Assembly (NCBI GenBank): GCA_038530365.1
Contig: JBCBCT010000001.1
Location: 1-64,000, forward strand
From: Pseudahrensia sp038530365
GTDB taxonomy: Bacteria; Pseudomonadota; Alphaproteobacteria; Rhizobiales; Rhizobiaceae
Direction of reading: 5' to 3'
DNA: 64,000 bases
Position numbers and translations under genes: made by a program. Below are positions 8,991-18,430 of the stretch, piece after piece. Positions within the stretch are counted from its first letter, which is position 1. Each line of letters opens with the position of its first letter. The notes beneath the pieces were generated by a model. The model worked only from the letters and a program-made list of their open reading frames with translations. It ran no database searches and had not been told where the DNA came from.

Positions 8991-10115
8991 ATGACGAACA
9001 CGCTGCCCAAATGGGTCGACTATGGCCTGATGCCCCTGATCAATGTGGCGGTGGCTTTCATCATTTCAGGTCTCGTGGTCTTGTTCATCGGTGAAAAGCC
9101 ACAGGATGCCGCCTATCTCCTGTTTCGGGGCGCTTTTGGTAGCGGCTACAATCTCGGTTTCACGCTGTTTTATGCGACCACCTTCATCTTTACGGGACTA
9201 GCGGTCGCCGTCGCGTTCCATGCGGGCTTGTTCAACATCGGTGGCGAAGGCCAGGCTTATATTGGTGGGCTCGGCGTCGGTTTGGTGGCGTTGTCCCTCG
9301 ACACGACTTTGCCTTGGTTCCTCACCTTTCCATTGGCCATTCTTGGAGCGGCGCTTTTTGGGGCTGCATGGGCGTTTATTCCGGCGGTCCTGCAAGCCAA
9401 ACGCGGCAGTCATATCGTCATCACGACGATCATGTTCAATTTCATCGCCTCGGCTTTGATGGTCTATCTGCTGACGGGCTATTTGCAGAAGTCCGCTAAC
9501 CTTGGTCCACGATCCCGCGATTTTGAAGCCGGAGCGCAGCTTCCCAAACTTGATTGGTTGTTTCAGCCCCTGGGTCTTGAGATGGGGTCTTCTCCGCTCA
9601 ACATCACGTTTCTTCTGGCGCTGATTATGGCGGTTTTGGTGTGGGTGCTGATTTGGCGAACACGCTTTGGCTATGAAATGCGCACCCTGGGGATCAGCCC
9701 GTCGGCGGCGCGCTACGCCGGAATGAATGAGACCCGCATCATCGTCGTCACCATGATGATCTCCGGTGCGCTGGCGGGCATGATGGCGCTCAACCCCGTG
9801 ATGGGGGATCAGGCGCGACTGCAGCTGGAATTTCCCGAAGGCGCGGGCTTTGTTGGCATCGCAGTTGCGCTGATGGGACGGTCCCACCCCGCCGGTATTG
9901 TGCCAGCGGCGGTCCTGTTTGGGGCGCTCTACCAAGGCGGCGCGGAACTGGCCTTTGATATGCCCAACATCACCCGGGACATGATTATCATGATCCAAGG
10001 TCTCGTCATCCTGTTTGCTGGCGCTATGGAGCACATGTTCCGCCCAGCCCTCGCGCAACTGTTCGCCCGCAGCAGCGACCCCAGCGCATCGGCAACCGCA
10101 GGGGAAGCAGGCTGA
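8991..10115 (+). CDS. ABC transporter permease, nucleoside (NupP/YufP-like)
   Basis: The 374-residue membrane protein of the BPD_transp_2 family has about ten hydrophobic segments. The motifs AFHAGLFNIGGEGQAYIGG and GYEMRTLGISPSAARYAGMN are characteristic of the guanosine/nucleoside-type permeases that work with BMP-family lipoproteins. It overlaps the second permease by one base (TGATG). The ATPase gene is not adjacent; the best candidate is at 22.6-24.2 kb. No BMP substrate-binding protein is in the window. Confidence 0.88.
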   Translation: MTNTLPKWVDYGLMPLINVAVAFIISGLVVLFIGEKPQDAAYLLFRGAFGSGYNLGFTLFYATTFIFTGLAVAVAFHAGLFNIGGEGQAYIGGLGVGLVALSLDTTLPWFLTFPLAILGAALFGAAWAFIPAVLQAKRGSHIVITTIMFNFIASALMVYLLTGYLQKSANLGPRSRDFEAGAQLPKLDWLFQPLGLEMGSSPLNITFLLALIMAVLVWVLIWRTRFGYEMRTLGISPSAARYAGMNETRIIVVTMMISGALAGMMALNPVMGDQARLQLEFPEGAGFVGIAVALMGRSHPAGIVPAAVLFGALYQGGAELAFDMPNITRDMIIMIQGLVILFAGAMEHMFRPALAQLFARSSDPSASATAGEAG

Positions 10116-11077
10116 TGGAAACCTTCATCCAACTCCTCGATCTGACGGTACGGTCCGCTGTGCCACTGCTGCTGGCTTGCCTGGCAGGGCTTTATTCGGA
10201 GCGGTCCGGCGTCTTTGACATCGGACTTGAAGGAAAAATGCTCGGTGCCGCCTTTGCCGCGGGCGCGGCGGCGGCGGTGACCGGGTCGGCCTGGCTCGGC
10301 CTTGGCGCTGGCATGTTGACCAGCATTGGGCTTGCGCTCATCCACGGTTTTGCTTCCATCACCAACCGGGGCAATCAGATCGTGTCGGGCGTTGCCATCA
10401 ACTTCATCGCCGCCGGGGCTGCAGCTCTGCTGGGAAATTCGTGGTTCAACCAAGGGGGACGGACGCCACAACTGCCCGCAGAGGCCCGTTTTGTTCCCAT
10501 CGAATTGCCATTTGCCGAAACGTTGTCAGGCATTCCGATCCTCGGCCCGGTCTATGCTGAGCTGATTTCGGGCCACAACCTTCTGGCTTATTTTGCCTTC
10601 ATCATGGTTCCTGTGACGTGGTGGGTTTTGTTTCGCACCCGGTTTGGCCTGCGGCTCCGCGCGGTGGGGGAGAACCCAGCCGCCGTGGACACCGCAGGCA
10701 TCTCCGTTGCCTGGGCGCGTTATCGGGCGGTGATCTGTTGCGGCGCGCTATGCGGTGTGGCCGGTGCCTATTTGGCCATTGGGGTCTCCGCCGGGTTCGT
10801 TAAGGACATGACGGCGGGCCGTGGCTTTATCGCTCTTGCAGCGTTGATTTTCGCCAAGTGGCGTCCGGTGGCCGCCATGTGGGCGTGTCTCCTGTTTGGC
10901 TTTTTGGGGGCCATTGAAATCCGCTACCAAGGGGTGGCCCTCCCGGTTATCGGCGCCATGCCTGTCCAACTGATGCAGGCCCTGCCCTATATTCTCACAG
11001 TGGTGCTGCTAGCCGGGTTCATCGGAAAAGCCATTCCGCCCAAAGCCGGTGGCGTGCCTTACACCAAGGAACGCTAG
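10115..11077 (+). CDS. ABC transporter permease, nucleoside (NupQ/YufQ-like)
   Basis: The 320-residue partner of the preceding permease. Family motifs are LYSERSGVFDIGLEGKML near the N-terminus and TRFGLRLRAVGENPAAVDTAG in the middle, with eight or more hydrophobic segments. The start overlaps the stop of the upstream permease, which suggests coupled translation and a heterodimeric channel. It is followed 2 bases later by cytidine deaminase, so the operon joins nucleoside uptake to salvage. Confidence 0.88.
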   Translation: METFIQLLDLTVRSAVPLLLACLAGLYSERSGVFDIGLEGKMLGAAFAAGAAAAVTGSAWLGLGAGMLTSIGLALIHGFASITNRGNQIVSGVAINFIAAGAAALLGNSWFNQGGRTPQLPAEARFVPIELPFAETLSGIPILGPVYAELISGHNLLAYFAFIMVPVTWWVLFRTRFGLRLRAVGENPAAVDTAGISVAWARYRAVICCGALCGVAGAYLAIGVSAGFVKDMTAGRGFIALAALIFAKWRPVAAMWACLLFGFLGAIEIRYQGVALPVIGAMPVQLMQALPYILTVVLLAGFIGKAIPPKAGGVPYTKER

Positions 11078-11079
11078 CC

Positions 11080-11496
11080 GTGGCCGATGTTGCCCCCAAG
11101 GAAGACGAAGCCGCCTTGCAGGCAGCCATGTTGGCCCGCGCGCGGGCGGCGATGGCGCTCAGCCACGCGCCCCATTCAAACTTCCCGGTGGGGGCGTGTG
11201 TGCGCGCCGTCTCCGGGCAGCTCTACGCCGGCTGCAATATCGAAAACGCTTCTTATCCCGAAGGCTGGTGCGCAGAAACCACCGCCATCAGCCACATGAT
11301 CATGGCGGGGGAAAATCAGATCACCCACGTTCTGGTCATTGCAGAAAAACAAAGCGGCGCGACCCCCTGCGGTGGCTGCCGGCAACGACTGTCCGAATTT
11401 GTGACGAAAGATGCCGTGCTCTACTTGTGCGATGAAAAGGGCGTGTCGCAAACCTTGCCCTTCACCGACATCTTTCCGTCGGGCTTTTCACTCTAA
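11080..11496 (+). CDS. cdd: Cytidine deaminase
   Basis: Zinc enzyme that deaminates (deoxy)cytidine to (deoxy)uridine. The 138-residue tetrameric-type protein has GCNIENASYPEGWCAETTAI, with the zinc Cys and catalytic Glu region, and the second zinc motif PCGGCRQ. The zinc ligand is Cys, not His, as in the small homotetrameric class. The GTG start at 11080 follows the permease stop by 2 bases. It is part of the nucleoside salvage operon. Confidence 0.93.
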   Translation: MADVAPKEDEAALQAAMLARARAAMALSHAPHSNFPVGACVRAVSGQLYAGCNIENASYPEGWCAETTAISHMIMAGENQITHVLVIAEKQSGATPCGGCRQRLSEFVTKDAVLYLCDEKGVSQTLPFTDIFPSGFSL

Positions 11497-11507
11497 GGCG
11501 CTGTGAT

Positions 11508-12305
11508 ATGGAACTCAAACACGCATTAGGGGCCTTCAAACCCCGCACCGGGCTCATATTGGGGTCCGGCCTGGGCGCGCTGGCCGAAGCCGTCGAACCG
11601 GTCATGACAGTTCCCTACGGCGATCTGGATGGTTTTCCGGCCTCAGGCGTGTCCGGCCACGCGGGAGAACTGATCGCCGGACGGCTGGAAGGGGAACCGG
11701 TTCTGATGCTGTCGGGCCGCAGCCATTACTATGAGCACGGCGATGCCGCGGCCATGCGCCCGGCGCTGACAGCCCTGCACGACGTGGGGATTGAGCGCAT
11801 AGTGCTCACGAATTCCGCCGGTTCGGCTGAACCTGACATGCCGCCGGGCTCTATCATGATGATCACCGATCACATCAATTTTGCCGGCGCCAATCCACTT
11901 ATTGGAGAGCCAAGCGATGCGCGGTTCGTCGGCATGACCAGCGCCTATGACAAAACCATGCGGGACGGGTTGCAGGAGAGCGCTCGGGATCTCGACATTG
12001 ATCTCCACCAGGGCGTCTACATGTGGTTTAGTGGGCCGACCTTTGAAACACCGGCTGAAATTCGCATGGCCAAAGCCATGGGCGCCCATGCGGTGGGGAT
12101 GTCCACGGTGCCTGAAACGATCCTCGCGCGCTTCTTGGGCATGAAAGTTGCGGCCTGTTCGGTGATTACAAACTTTGCCGCCGGCATGACCGGCGCGGAA
12201 CTCTCCCATGCCGAGACAAAAGAAGTCGCCCCGCGGGGCGGCGAAAAGCTGTCAAGCCTGCTGCGTCATGTCTTTGCCCATCAACGCTTGGATGCCGACG
12301 CATGA
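11508..12305 (+). CDS. Purine nucleoside phosphorylase (PNP class)
   Basis: Phosphorolyses purine (deoxy)nucleosides to base and (deoxy)ribose-1-phosphate. The 265-residue trimeric-type PNP shows GLILGSGLGALAEAV (phosphate loop), LSGRSHYYEHGD, GPTFETPAEIR (base-binding Glu) and ITNFAAGM (base-binding Asn). It sits between cdd and deoC and overlaps deoC by 4 bases. Its sugar phosphate feeds the pentose pathway after mutase action; the mutase gene is not in this window. Confidence 0.93.
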   Translation: MELKHALGAFKPRTGLILGSGLGALAEAVEPVMTVPYGDLDGFPASGVSGHAGELIAGRLEGEPVLMLSGRSHYYEHGDAAAMRPALTALHDVGIERIVLTNSAGSAEPDMPPGSIMMITDHINFAGANPLIGEPSDARFVGMTSAYDKTMRDGLQESARDLDIDLHQGVYMWFSGPTFETPAEIRMAKAMGAHAVGMSTVPETILARFLGMKVAACSVITNFAAGMTGAELSHAETKEVAPRGGEKLSSLLRHVFAHQRLDADA

Positions 12306-13069
12306 CCCGCGATGAACGCCGTCTGGCCGCCAAGCGGGCCTTGCCCATGGTCGATCTCACCGATCTCACCGACAGCAGTGATGAGGCGGCCATCGATCGG
12401 CTGTGCGCCCGCGCCCAAACCGGCCATGGCCCTGTGGGCGCAATTTGCATTTGGCCCAGGCTCGTGTCCCACGCGGCCTCACTGCTTCAAGGCACCGGCA
12501 TTCCCATTGCAACGGTGGTAAATTTCCCCGGCGGTGAGGACGACGAGACCGCCGTTTGCGCCATGTCAGAACGCGCGCTCAAGGAGGGTGCGGCGGAAAT
12601 CGACCTCGTTATGCCCTACCGCGCTTTCATGGAAGGTGAGACGGACCGCGCCGCCGCCATGATAAAAGCTGTGCGTTCGGCGATGGGGTCCAAGCCGGTT
12701 CTCAAAGTGATCCTGGAGACAGGTGAGTTGCACGACGCGGAGCTCATCCACGATGCCAGTCGCCTGGCCATCAACGAGGGCGCTGATTTCATTAAAACGT
12801 CCACCGGCAAGGTGGCCGTCAACGCCACGCTCGAAACCGCCGCCATTATGCTTGATGTGATCAAAGACTGCGGTGGAACGGTGGGCTTCAAACCAGCCGG
12901 CGGCATCAAAACCACAGAAGACACCGCCGACTACCTGCGCCTTGCCGATGACCGCCTCGGCCTGACATGGGCGCGCCCAAGTCGCTTCCGTTTCGGCGCC
13001 AGCGGCGTCCTGGACGACCTTTTGGCAGCCCTGGACGGCGGCACCCAAAAGACGTCAGATGAATATTAA
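12302..13069 (+). CDS. deoC: Deoxyribose-phosphate aldolase DeoC
   Basis: Cleaves 2-deoxyribose-5-phosphate to glyceraldehyde-3-phosphate and acetaldehyde. The 255-residue TIM-barrel protein shows the Schiff-base Lys in DFIKTSTGK and the second essential Lys in VGFKPAGGIKT. The start overlaps the PNP stop (ATGA). It is the last gene of the operon; I see no clear terminator before the tRNA gene. Confidence 0.95.
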   Translation: MTRDERRLAAKRALPMVDLTDLTDSSDEAAIDRLCARAQTGHGPVGAICIWPRLVSHAASLLQGTGIPIATVVNFPGGEDDETAVCAMSERALKEGAAEIDLVMPYRAFMEGETDRAAAMIKAVRSAMGSKPVLKVILETGELHDAELIHDASRLAINEGADFIKTSTGKVAVNATLETAAIMLDVIKDCGGTVGFKPAGGIKTTEDTADYLRLADDRLGLTWARPSRFRFGASGVLDDLLAALDGGTQKTSDEY

Positions 13070-13248
13070 AGACGAGGGCGCAAAGGCGTCCGTTCGCCCA
13101 TAGAGCGTGCGGCCCGCCAGTCGAAAGATCGCTCCAATTTCCAAAGGAGGCCGGCCTATCGAAGTATTGGACGAGGGGCATGGTTTCACGATCTCCACAT
13201 TTCCAGCTTGAAGCCAACACCATCTTTAGCTACCGGTAACCCAAGCGC

Positions 13249-13325
13249 GCACCCGTAGCTCAGCTGGATAGAGTGCTGCCCTCCGAAGGCAGAGGTCACA
13301 GGTTCGAATCCTGTCGGGTGCGCCA
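13249..13325 (+). tRNA. tRNA-Arg (anticodon CCG)
   Basis: The 77-base cloverleaf has acceptor arms GCACCCG and CGGGTGC, D-arm GCTC...GAGT, and anticodon stem CTGCC/GGCAG. The loop CTCCGAA gives anticodon CCG. The T-arm is ACAGG-TTCGAAT-CCTGT and CCA is encoded at 13323-13325. The antisense strand encodes the well-known spurious peptide pattern HPTGFEPVTSAFGG, so the minus-strand frame here is not a gene. Confidence 0.96.
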
Positions 13326-13642
13326 TTATTTGCTTCACGATCAATTCACTCCGCTCATGATCTCTGGCTGGTTGGGCGAACGCTCGGGCCGCGGTCGTGG
13401 CCTTTGGCGCGTTCGACGTTTCCCCTTGGAGACAGGCCATTCCTTTTGCTTGTCGGCACTTATTGGCACTTATTGGCACTGGGCGGCGGGTTTTTCTTGA
13501 GAGCCCGCGTTTGCGCTTGTGGCTCTGCGTTGGGACGGTGCTGTGGTGACCTTTTTTTGCTGTGATCGCAGGCTCAAAGATGCTGGGCGGAATGCATGAT
13601 TTAGCCATGGTCGGCAGCGCCCAGGTCGTTTAATCCACGACC
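13326..13642. other. Intergenic region after tRNA-Arg with a short tandem repeat
   Basis: This 317-base region lies between tRNA-Arg and the MFS gene. It has no recognisable gene. A 10-base unit (GGCACTTATT) is repeated twice plus a partial third copy at 13455-13480. I see no integrase remnant or duplicated tRNA 3' end to suggest an integrated element. Confidence 0.5.
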
Positions 13643-14821
13643 ATGAAAACCAACGCCCTTTCTGTGTCCATTGTCTTTATCCTCTGGCTGGCGGGCCTTG
13701 GCGCGGCGGCGCAGTTTGCGAAAATTGCTGTGCCTTTTGCGGCCATTCGCGCGACATTTCCAAACAGCGGCGATGAGATCGGCTGGTTGCTCTCACTCAT
13801 CAGCCTCCTGGGAGCCGTGTTTGGTCTCATCGTCGGGGACGTTGTGGGCAGGCTTGGGGCCAAGCGTGTGCTTGTGTTTGGCCTGGGTGTAGGGGCGGTG
13901 ATTTCGCTTGGGCAAGCCGGCGGGCTGTCTTTCACAATGTTGGTGGTCAGCCGTTTGTTCGAAGGCGCTTCGCATATGGCCATCGTCGTTGCGGCACCGA
14001 CGTTGATCTCAACGCTATGCCCCAGTCGCTACACCGGCGTCGCCATGACACTGTGGAGCACATTTTTCGGGGTCGCGTTTGCCGTCGTTGCCTGGATCGT
14101 CGTGCCGGTGGTGGGCGCTGATCGCTTCGAGCTCGTATTTGCAGGGCATGGCGTGTATATGGCCATGCTGACCCTCGTGATCTTGTTTTTGATCCCGCGC
14201 GATCAGCTGAATGAAACGGCCACCCCGAGACGCAAGCTCGAGGTATTTTCGGTTCACGCCAGGGCCTACGCCTCACCCCGGATCGCCGCGCCTGGCCTCG
14301 GGTGGCTGCTCTACACATTCACCTTTGTTTCGCTTCTGGCGCTCCTTCCGGAGCGTTTGCCCGAGGCCCAAACACCTCTAGCCACCGGCCTGATGCCAAT
14401 CGTGAGCATCATCACCGCGCTTTTTGCCGTGCCGTTGCTCCTGCAGCGCATGTCGAGTGTCACGGTGATCCTCCTAGGGTTTGCGCTGGCCGCCGTATGT
14501 GTCGTGGCCAACACCCTCCTCAATATGCCCTTGATTTATGCTGTGGGTCTGTTTGCGATCCTAGGGCTTGTCCAGGGTGCAAGCTTCTGTGCGGTTCCGG
14601 AACTCAATTCCAATTCCACAGATGAGGCACTCGCCTATGGCCTGATGGCCCAAACCGGGAATATCGGCAATTTGCTTGGCACACCCGTGTTGATCGCACT
14701 GTCGAGCCGCGTCGGTCACCTTGGGATGGATATGTTTGTGGTTGGCATTTATCTTGCCGGCGTCGGTGTGCACCTTGTGCTGGCCCGCGAGCGCCGAAAG
14801 GCACAGCATACTGCCGTTTAA
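13643..14821 (+). CDS. Major facilitator superfamily transporter
   Basis: The 392-residue protein has about twelve hydrophobic segments. The loop between segments 2 and 3 reads GDVVGRLGAKRVLVFG, the usual MFS signature position, and the central loop is charged (IPRDQLNETATPRRKLEVF). It resembles the CynX/NimT-type group loosely; the substrate is unknown. It stands alone between tRNA-Arg and the convergent hydroxylase genes. Confidence 0.85.
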   Translation: MKTNALSVSIVFILWLAGLGAAAQFAKIAVPFAAIRATFPNSGDEIGWLLSLISLLGAVFGLIVGDVVGRLGAKRVLVFGLGVGAVISLGQAGGLSFTMLVVSRLFEGASHMAIVVAAPTLISTLCPSRYTGVAMTLWSTFFGVAFAVVAWIVVPVVGADRFELVFAGHGVYMAMLTLVILFLIPRDQLNETATPRRKLEVFSVHARAYASPRIAAPGLGWLLYTFTFVSLLALLPERLPEAQTPLATGLMPIVSIITALFAVPLLLQRMSSVTVILLGFALAAVCVVANTLLNMPLIYAVGLFAILGLVQGASFCAVPELNSNSTDEALAYGLMAQTGNIGNLLGTPVLIALSSRVGHLGMDMFVVGIYLAGVGVHLVLARERRKAQHTAV

Positions 14822-15015
14822 AAGGACTTGTGTCCGAAAAGCGCGACGTAGACAACTCCATCCGTTCGACGTTGTATTGGTGTGTTGAGCCTTCGTCGCA
14901 AGCCGATTTCCCAGCCTCTCGCCAAGAAGCAGTGCACCTGAATGGTTATCGCCAAAGTCATCGGCGCGCGGGCTTGCCCCGCATAGCCGCTACGGCTGGT
15001 GTGCGGCCCGTTGGC

Positions 15016-15052
15016 CAAAAAAAACCGGGCTGAACGGTGTTCAACCCGGTTT
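15016..15052 (-). terminator. Intrinsic terminator of the coxM-type gene
   Basis: The arms AAACCGGG and CCCGGTTT plus TGAAC/GTTCA form a stem of about 13 pairs with one mismatch and a 3-base loop (15022-15052). On the minus strand it is followed by a run of eight U. It lies just after the FAD-subunit gene, so it ends that transcript. Confidence 0.85.
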
Positions 15053-15073
15053 CTGGATCAACTGTAGTTTGGC

Positions 15074-15874
15074 TTAGCTGGCCGATGCGATCGCACGTTT
15101 GGCCATCACCTTTACAAGATTGGCTCGATAGGCCGAGGAGCCGTGGATGTCGGAAAGCATGTCGCCTTCGTCCACCGTGCAGCCATCGATAGCGGCTTCC
15201 GACCAATCGGCCTTAAGGGCGTCTTCCATGTCGGCGGGGCGGTAGACGCCGCCGGAGGATGCGCCGGTAACACCGACGCGGACCATGCCGTTTTTCAACT
15301 TGGCTGCGAAAACGCCGGCCATGGCGTAGCGGGATGCCGGATTGGGGAATTTCGCATAGGCCCCTTTGGCGGGTGCCGGAAACTCCACAGCGACAATCAC
15401 CTCATCGTCTTTCAGCGCGGTTTCGAACATACCGGTGAAGAAATCATCGGTGTCGATTTTGCGTTGGCTGGTGATGATTTGCGCGTTCAACGCCATCATG
15501 GCTGCGGGATAATCTGCAGCTGGGTCGTTGTTGGCGATGGAACCACCAATCGTGCCCCGGTGGCGCACCGCTGGATCGCCGATATGGGCGGCCAAATCAC
15601 AGATGGAGGGGCACAACGCGCGCAACTCCGCATGGGTGGCAACTTCGTTGTGCGTGGTGGCGGCACCGATTCGGATCATGTTTCCGTCAATCGAAATGCC
15701 GTGCATGTCGCCAATATGGGTCAGGTCAATCAAGTCGCTGGGGGCCGCCAGGCGCTGCTTCATGGTGGGAAGCAGGGTTTGGCCGCCGGACAGGAATTTC
15801 CCATCGTCAGCGCCGCCCATTTTGGTGACCGCATCGTTCACATCGCTGGCGCGGTGGTAGCTGGTTTCATACAT
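15074..15874 (-). CDS. Molybdenum hydroxylase FAD-binding (medium) subunit, CoxM-like
   Basis: The 266-residue FAD subunit of the xanthine dehydrogenase/CO dehydrogenase family. The two FAD loops are visible: SGGQTLLPTMKQRL (about residues 29-42) and TIGGSIANNDPAADYPA (about 107-123). It passes electrons from the iron-sulfur subunit to FAD and then to an acceptor. It is the last of three genes in the order small-large-medium on the minus strand. Confidence 0.9.
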   Translation of the reverse strand: MYETSYHRASDVNDAVTKMGGADDGKFLSGGQTLLPTMKQRLAAPSDLIDLTHIGDMHGISIDGNMIRIGAATTHNEVATHAELRALCPSICDLAAHIGDPAVRHRGTIGGSIANNDPAADYPAAMMALNAQIITSQRKIDTDDFFTGMFETALKDDEVIVAVEFPAPAKGAYAKFPNPASRYAMAGVFAAKLKNGMVRVGVTGASSGGVYRPADMEDALKADWSEAAIDGCTVDEGDMLSDIHGSSAYRANLVKVMAKRAIASAS

Positions 15875-15947
15875 TTTGGATCGTCTCCAGACAGTCTATG
15901 AGAGAAGCCTGCCGGACCCTTGGGCCCGGCAAGAGGGTAAGGAACGC

Positions 15948-18314
15948 TTATTCAGCGGCCTGTTTCATGCCGTTTGCATTGATGGCGGCCCAAACGTTTT
16001 GCGGCGAGGCTGGCATCGACAGCCCTTCATGGCCGATGGCGTCCGTCACAGCATTGATCAGCGCCGGCGGGGACCCGATGGCCCCGGCTTCACCGCAGCC
16101 CTTGATGCCAAGGGGATTGCCCGGGCACAGCGTTTCGGTGGTGGAGACCTGGAAGTCCGGCAGATCGTCCGCCCGGGGCATGGCGTAATCCATGTAGGAG
16201 GCGGAAATGAGCTGACCGCTGTCGTCGTAGACGGCGTTTTCCAGCATGGCCTGGCCGATGCCTTGGGCGAGACCGCCGTGGACCTGACCTTCAACGATCA
16301 TCGGGTTGATGATCTTGCCGAAATCGTCCGCCGCCACGAATTGCTCCACGGACACGACGCCGGTGTCGGGGTCGACCTCCACTTCGCAGATGTAGCAGCC
16401 CGCCGGGAAGGTGAAGTTGGACGGGTCGTAGAACGCGCCTTCCTTCAAACCGGGTTCCATGCCTTCGGGCAGGTTGTGGGCGGTATAGGCACCCAGGCAG
16501 ACTTCATGCCATCCGAGCTTTTTGTCCGTGCCTTTCACGAGAACCTCGCCGTCCTTAATTTCGATATCGCCTTCCGCGGCTTCAAGAAGATGGGCTGCGA
16601 TTTTCTTGGCCTTTGCTTCCACCTTGTCGAGGGCTTTCACAATGGCGGACATGCCCACGGCTCCGGAACGGGAGCCATACGTGCCCATGCCGAACTGCAC
16701 TTTGTCCGTGTCGCCATGGACAATCTGGACGCTGTCGCCGGGGAGGCCGAAACGCTCGGTCACCAGTTGTGCAAAGGTGGTTTCGTGGCCCTGGCCATGG
16801 CTGTGAGAACCAGTGAGAACTTCGACTGTGCCCACAGGGTTCACCCGCACTTCGGCGGATTCCCAAAGGCCGACCCCTGCGCCAAGGGAGCCAACGGCTT
16901 GCGATGGGGCAATGCCGCAGGCTTCAATGTAGCAGGACATGCCGATGCCACGCAGCTTGCCATTGCGCTCAGATGCTGCCTTACGGGCGCCGAAATTGGC
17001 GTAGTCCGCTTCCTTCATGGCCGCATCGAGGGAGGCGTTAAAGTCCCCGGCGTCGTAGCACATGATCACCGGCGTCTGGTGCGGGAACGCTTCGATAAAG
17101 TTGGCACGGCGGAGGTCGGCGGGATCAACGCCAAGCTCCCGGGCGGCCTTGGTCATCATCCGTTCCACCAGATAGGTGGCCTCGGGACGACCGGCCCCGC
17201 GATAGGCGTCCACCGGCACCGTGTTGGTGTAGACCGTGCGCACGTTACAGTGGATGTTGGGGATGTTGTACTGACCGGACAGCAGCGTTGCGTAAAGGTA
17301 GGTCGGCACAGACGAAGAGAATAGGGACATATAAGCGCCGAGATTGGCGATTGTGTCCACTTTGAAGCCGACGATCTTGTTGTTCTTATCGAACCCCATT
17401 TTGGCGACCGAGACATGATCTCGACCATGGGCATCGGTGACGAAAGCTTCGCCGCGATCCGCCGTCCATTTCACAGCCGGAACACCGGCTTTTTTTGCCG
17501 CCCAAAGGCACACGATTTCTTCCGGGTAGATGTAGATCTTTGCGCCAAACCCGCCGCCCACATCGGGAGCGATCACACGCAATTTATTTTCCGGAGCCAC
17601 CTGGTAGAACGCGGACAACACCAGACGGGCCACGTGGGGGTTCTGCGAGGTGGTGTGCAACGTGTAGTGGTCTTCGGCATCATCATATTGGGCCAGTGCG
17701 GAGCGAGGCTCCATCGGGTTTGGCACCAAACGGTTGTTGCGAATTTCAATCTCCACCACCTTGTCGGCGCCGGCGATGGCGGCATCGGTTGCAGCCGCTT
17801 CACCGATTTCCCAATCAAAGATGATGTTGTTTTTGGCTTCCGGATGGATCTGCGGTGCACCCTCTTCCATGGCGTCCACGGCGCTGACCACGGCGGGTAG
17901 CACCTCGTAGTCAACGTCCACAGCTTCGGCTGCCGCACGGGCTTCGGCCAGGCTTTCAGCAATGACGACCGCCACTGCATCCCCCACATAACGCACACTC
18001 TCGGTAGCTAAGGCGGACCATGCACCCATGTTCATGGGCGTGCCGTCCTTGGAATGGACCATCCAGCCGCAAATGATGTTGCCGATGCCGTCGCCGGTGA
18101 GCTGCTTGCCGTCGAGAACGGCAGCCACGCCTGACATAGCCTCAGCGGATGACTTATCGATGCCTTTGATTTTAGCGTGGGCATGGGGCGAGCGCACGAA
18201 AGCCGCATAGTGCTGCCCGGGTACGCTGTGGTCGTCGGTGTAACGACCCTTACCTGTGATGAAACGCTTGTCTTCTTTGCGCAATACGCGTGCGCCAATA
18301 CCTTCGATACCCAT
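15948..18314 (-). CDS. Molybdenum hydroxylase large (molybdopterin) subunit, CoxL form II-like
   Basis: The 788-residue catalytic subunit binds the molybdopterin cytosine dinucleotide cofactor. Features include GIGARVLRKEDKRFITGKGRYTDD at the N-terminus, GGGFGAKIYIYPEE, and the active-site loop AYRGAGRPEATYL. True aerobic CO dehydrogenases (form I) carry an AYxCSFR loop; this is the form II pattern, so CO is unlikely to be the main substrate. The C-terminal KGCGEAGAIGSPPALINAV, with the catalytic Glu, is intact. The substrate is unknown. Confidence 0.9.
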   Translation of the reverse strand: MGIEGIGARVLRKEDKRFITGKGRYTDDHSVPGQHYAAFVRSPHAHAKIKGIDKSSAEAMSGVAAVLDGKQLTGDGIGNIICGWMVHSKDGTPMNMGAWSALATESVRYVGDAVAVVIAESLAEARAAAEAVDVDYEVLPAVVSAVDAMEEGAPQIHPEAKNNIIFDWEIGEAAATDAAIAGADKVVEIEIRNNRLVPNPMEPRSALAQYDDAEDHYTLHTTSQNPHVARLVLSAFYQVAPENKLRVIAPDVGGGFGAKIYIYPEEIVCLWAAKKAGVPAVKWTADRGEAFVTDAHGRDHVSVAKMGFDKNNKIVGFKVDTIANLGAYMSLFSSSVPTYLYATLLSGQYNIPNIHCNVRTVYTNTVPVDAYRGAGRPEATYLVERMMTKAARELGVDPADLRRANFIEAFPHQTPVIMCYDAGDFNASLDAAMKEADYANFGARKAASERNGKLRGIGMSCYIEACGIAPSQAVGSLGAGVGLWESAEVRVNPVGTVEVLTGSHSHGQGHETTFAQLVTERFGLPGDSVQIVHGDTDKVQFGMGTYGSRSGAVGMSAIVKALDKVEAKAKKIAAHLLEAAEGDIEIKDGEVLVKGTDKKLGWHEVCLGAYTAHNLPEGMEPGLKEGAFYDPSNFTFPAGCYICEVEVDPDTGVVSVEQFVAADDFGKIINPMIVEGQVHGGLAQGIGQAMLENAVYDDSGQLISASYMDYAMPRADDLPDFQVSTTETLCPGNPLGIKGCGEAGAIGSPPALINAVTDAIGHEGLSMPASPQNVWAAINANGMKQAAE

Positions 18315-18430
18315 AGGGGCTCCTCCTCTGGAATGAGCCGCGGGGACTGAAAGGGGCTGCTTGTTTCTTGTTTTTGTTCAAGCGCGTTCAGCGTGTCGCG
18401 GCGAATGCTTCGCTTACGGTGTAAGCGTGT

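Noticed and set aside
13186..13608. Minus-strand open frame of 140 codons over tRNA-Arg
   Set aside because: Its middle (HPTGFEPVTSAFGG) is the well-known spurious translation of the antisense of tRNA genes.
15876..17324. 482-codon plus-strand frame
   Set aside because: It is the antisense shadow of the molybdopterin subunit gene and shows no domain.
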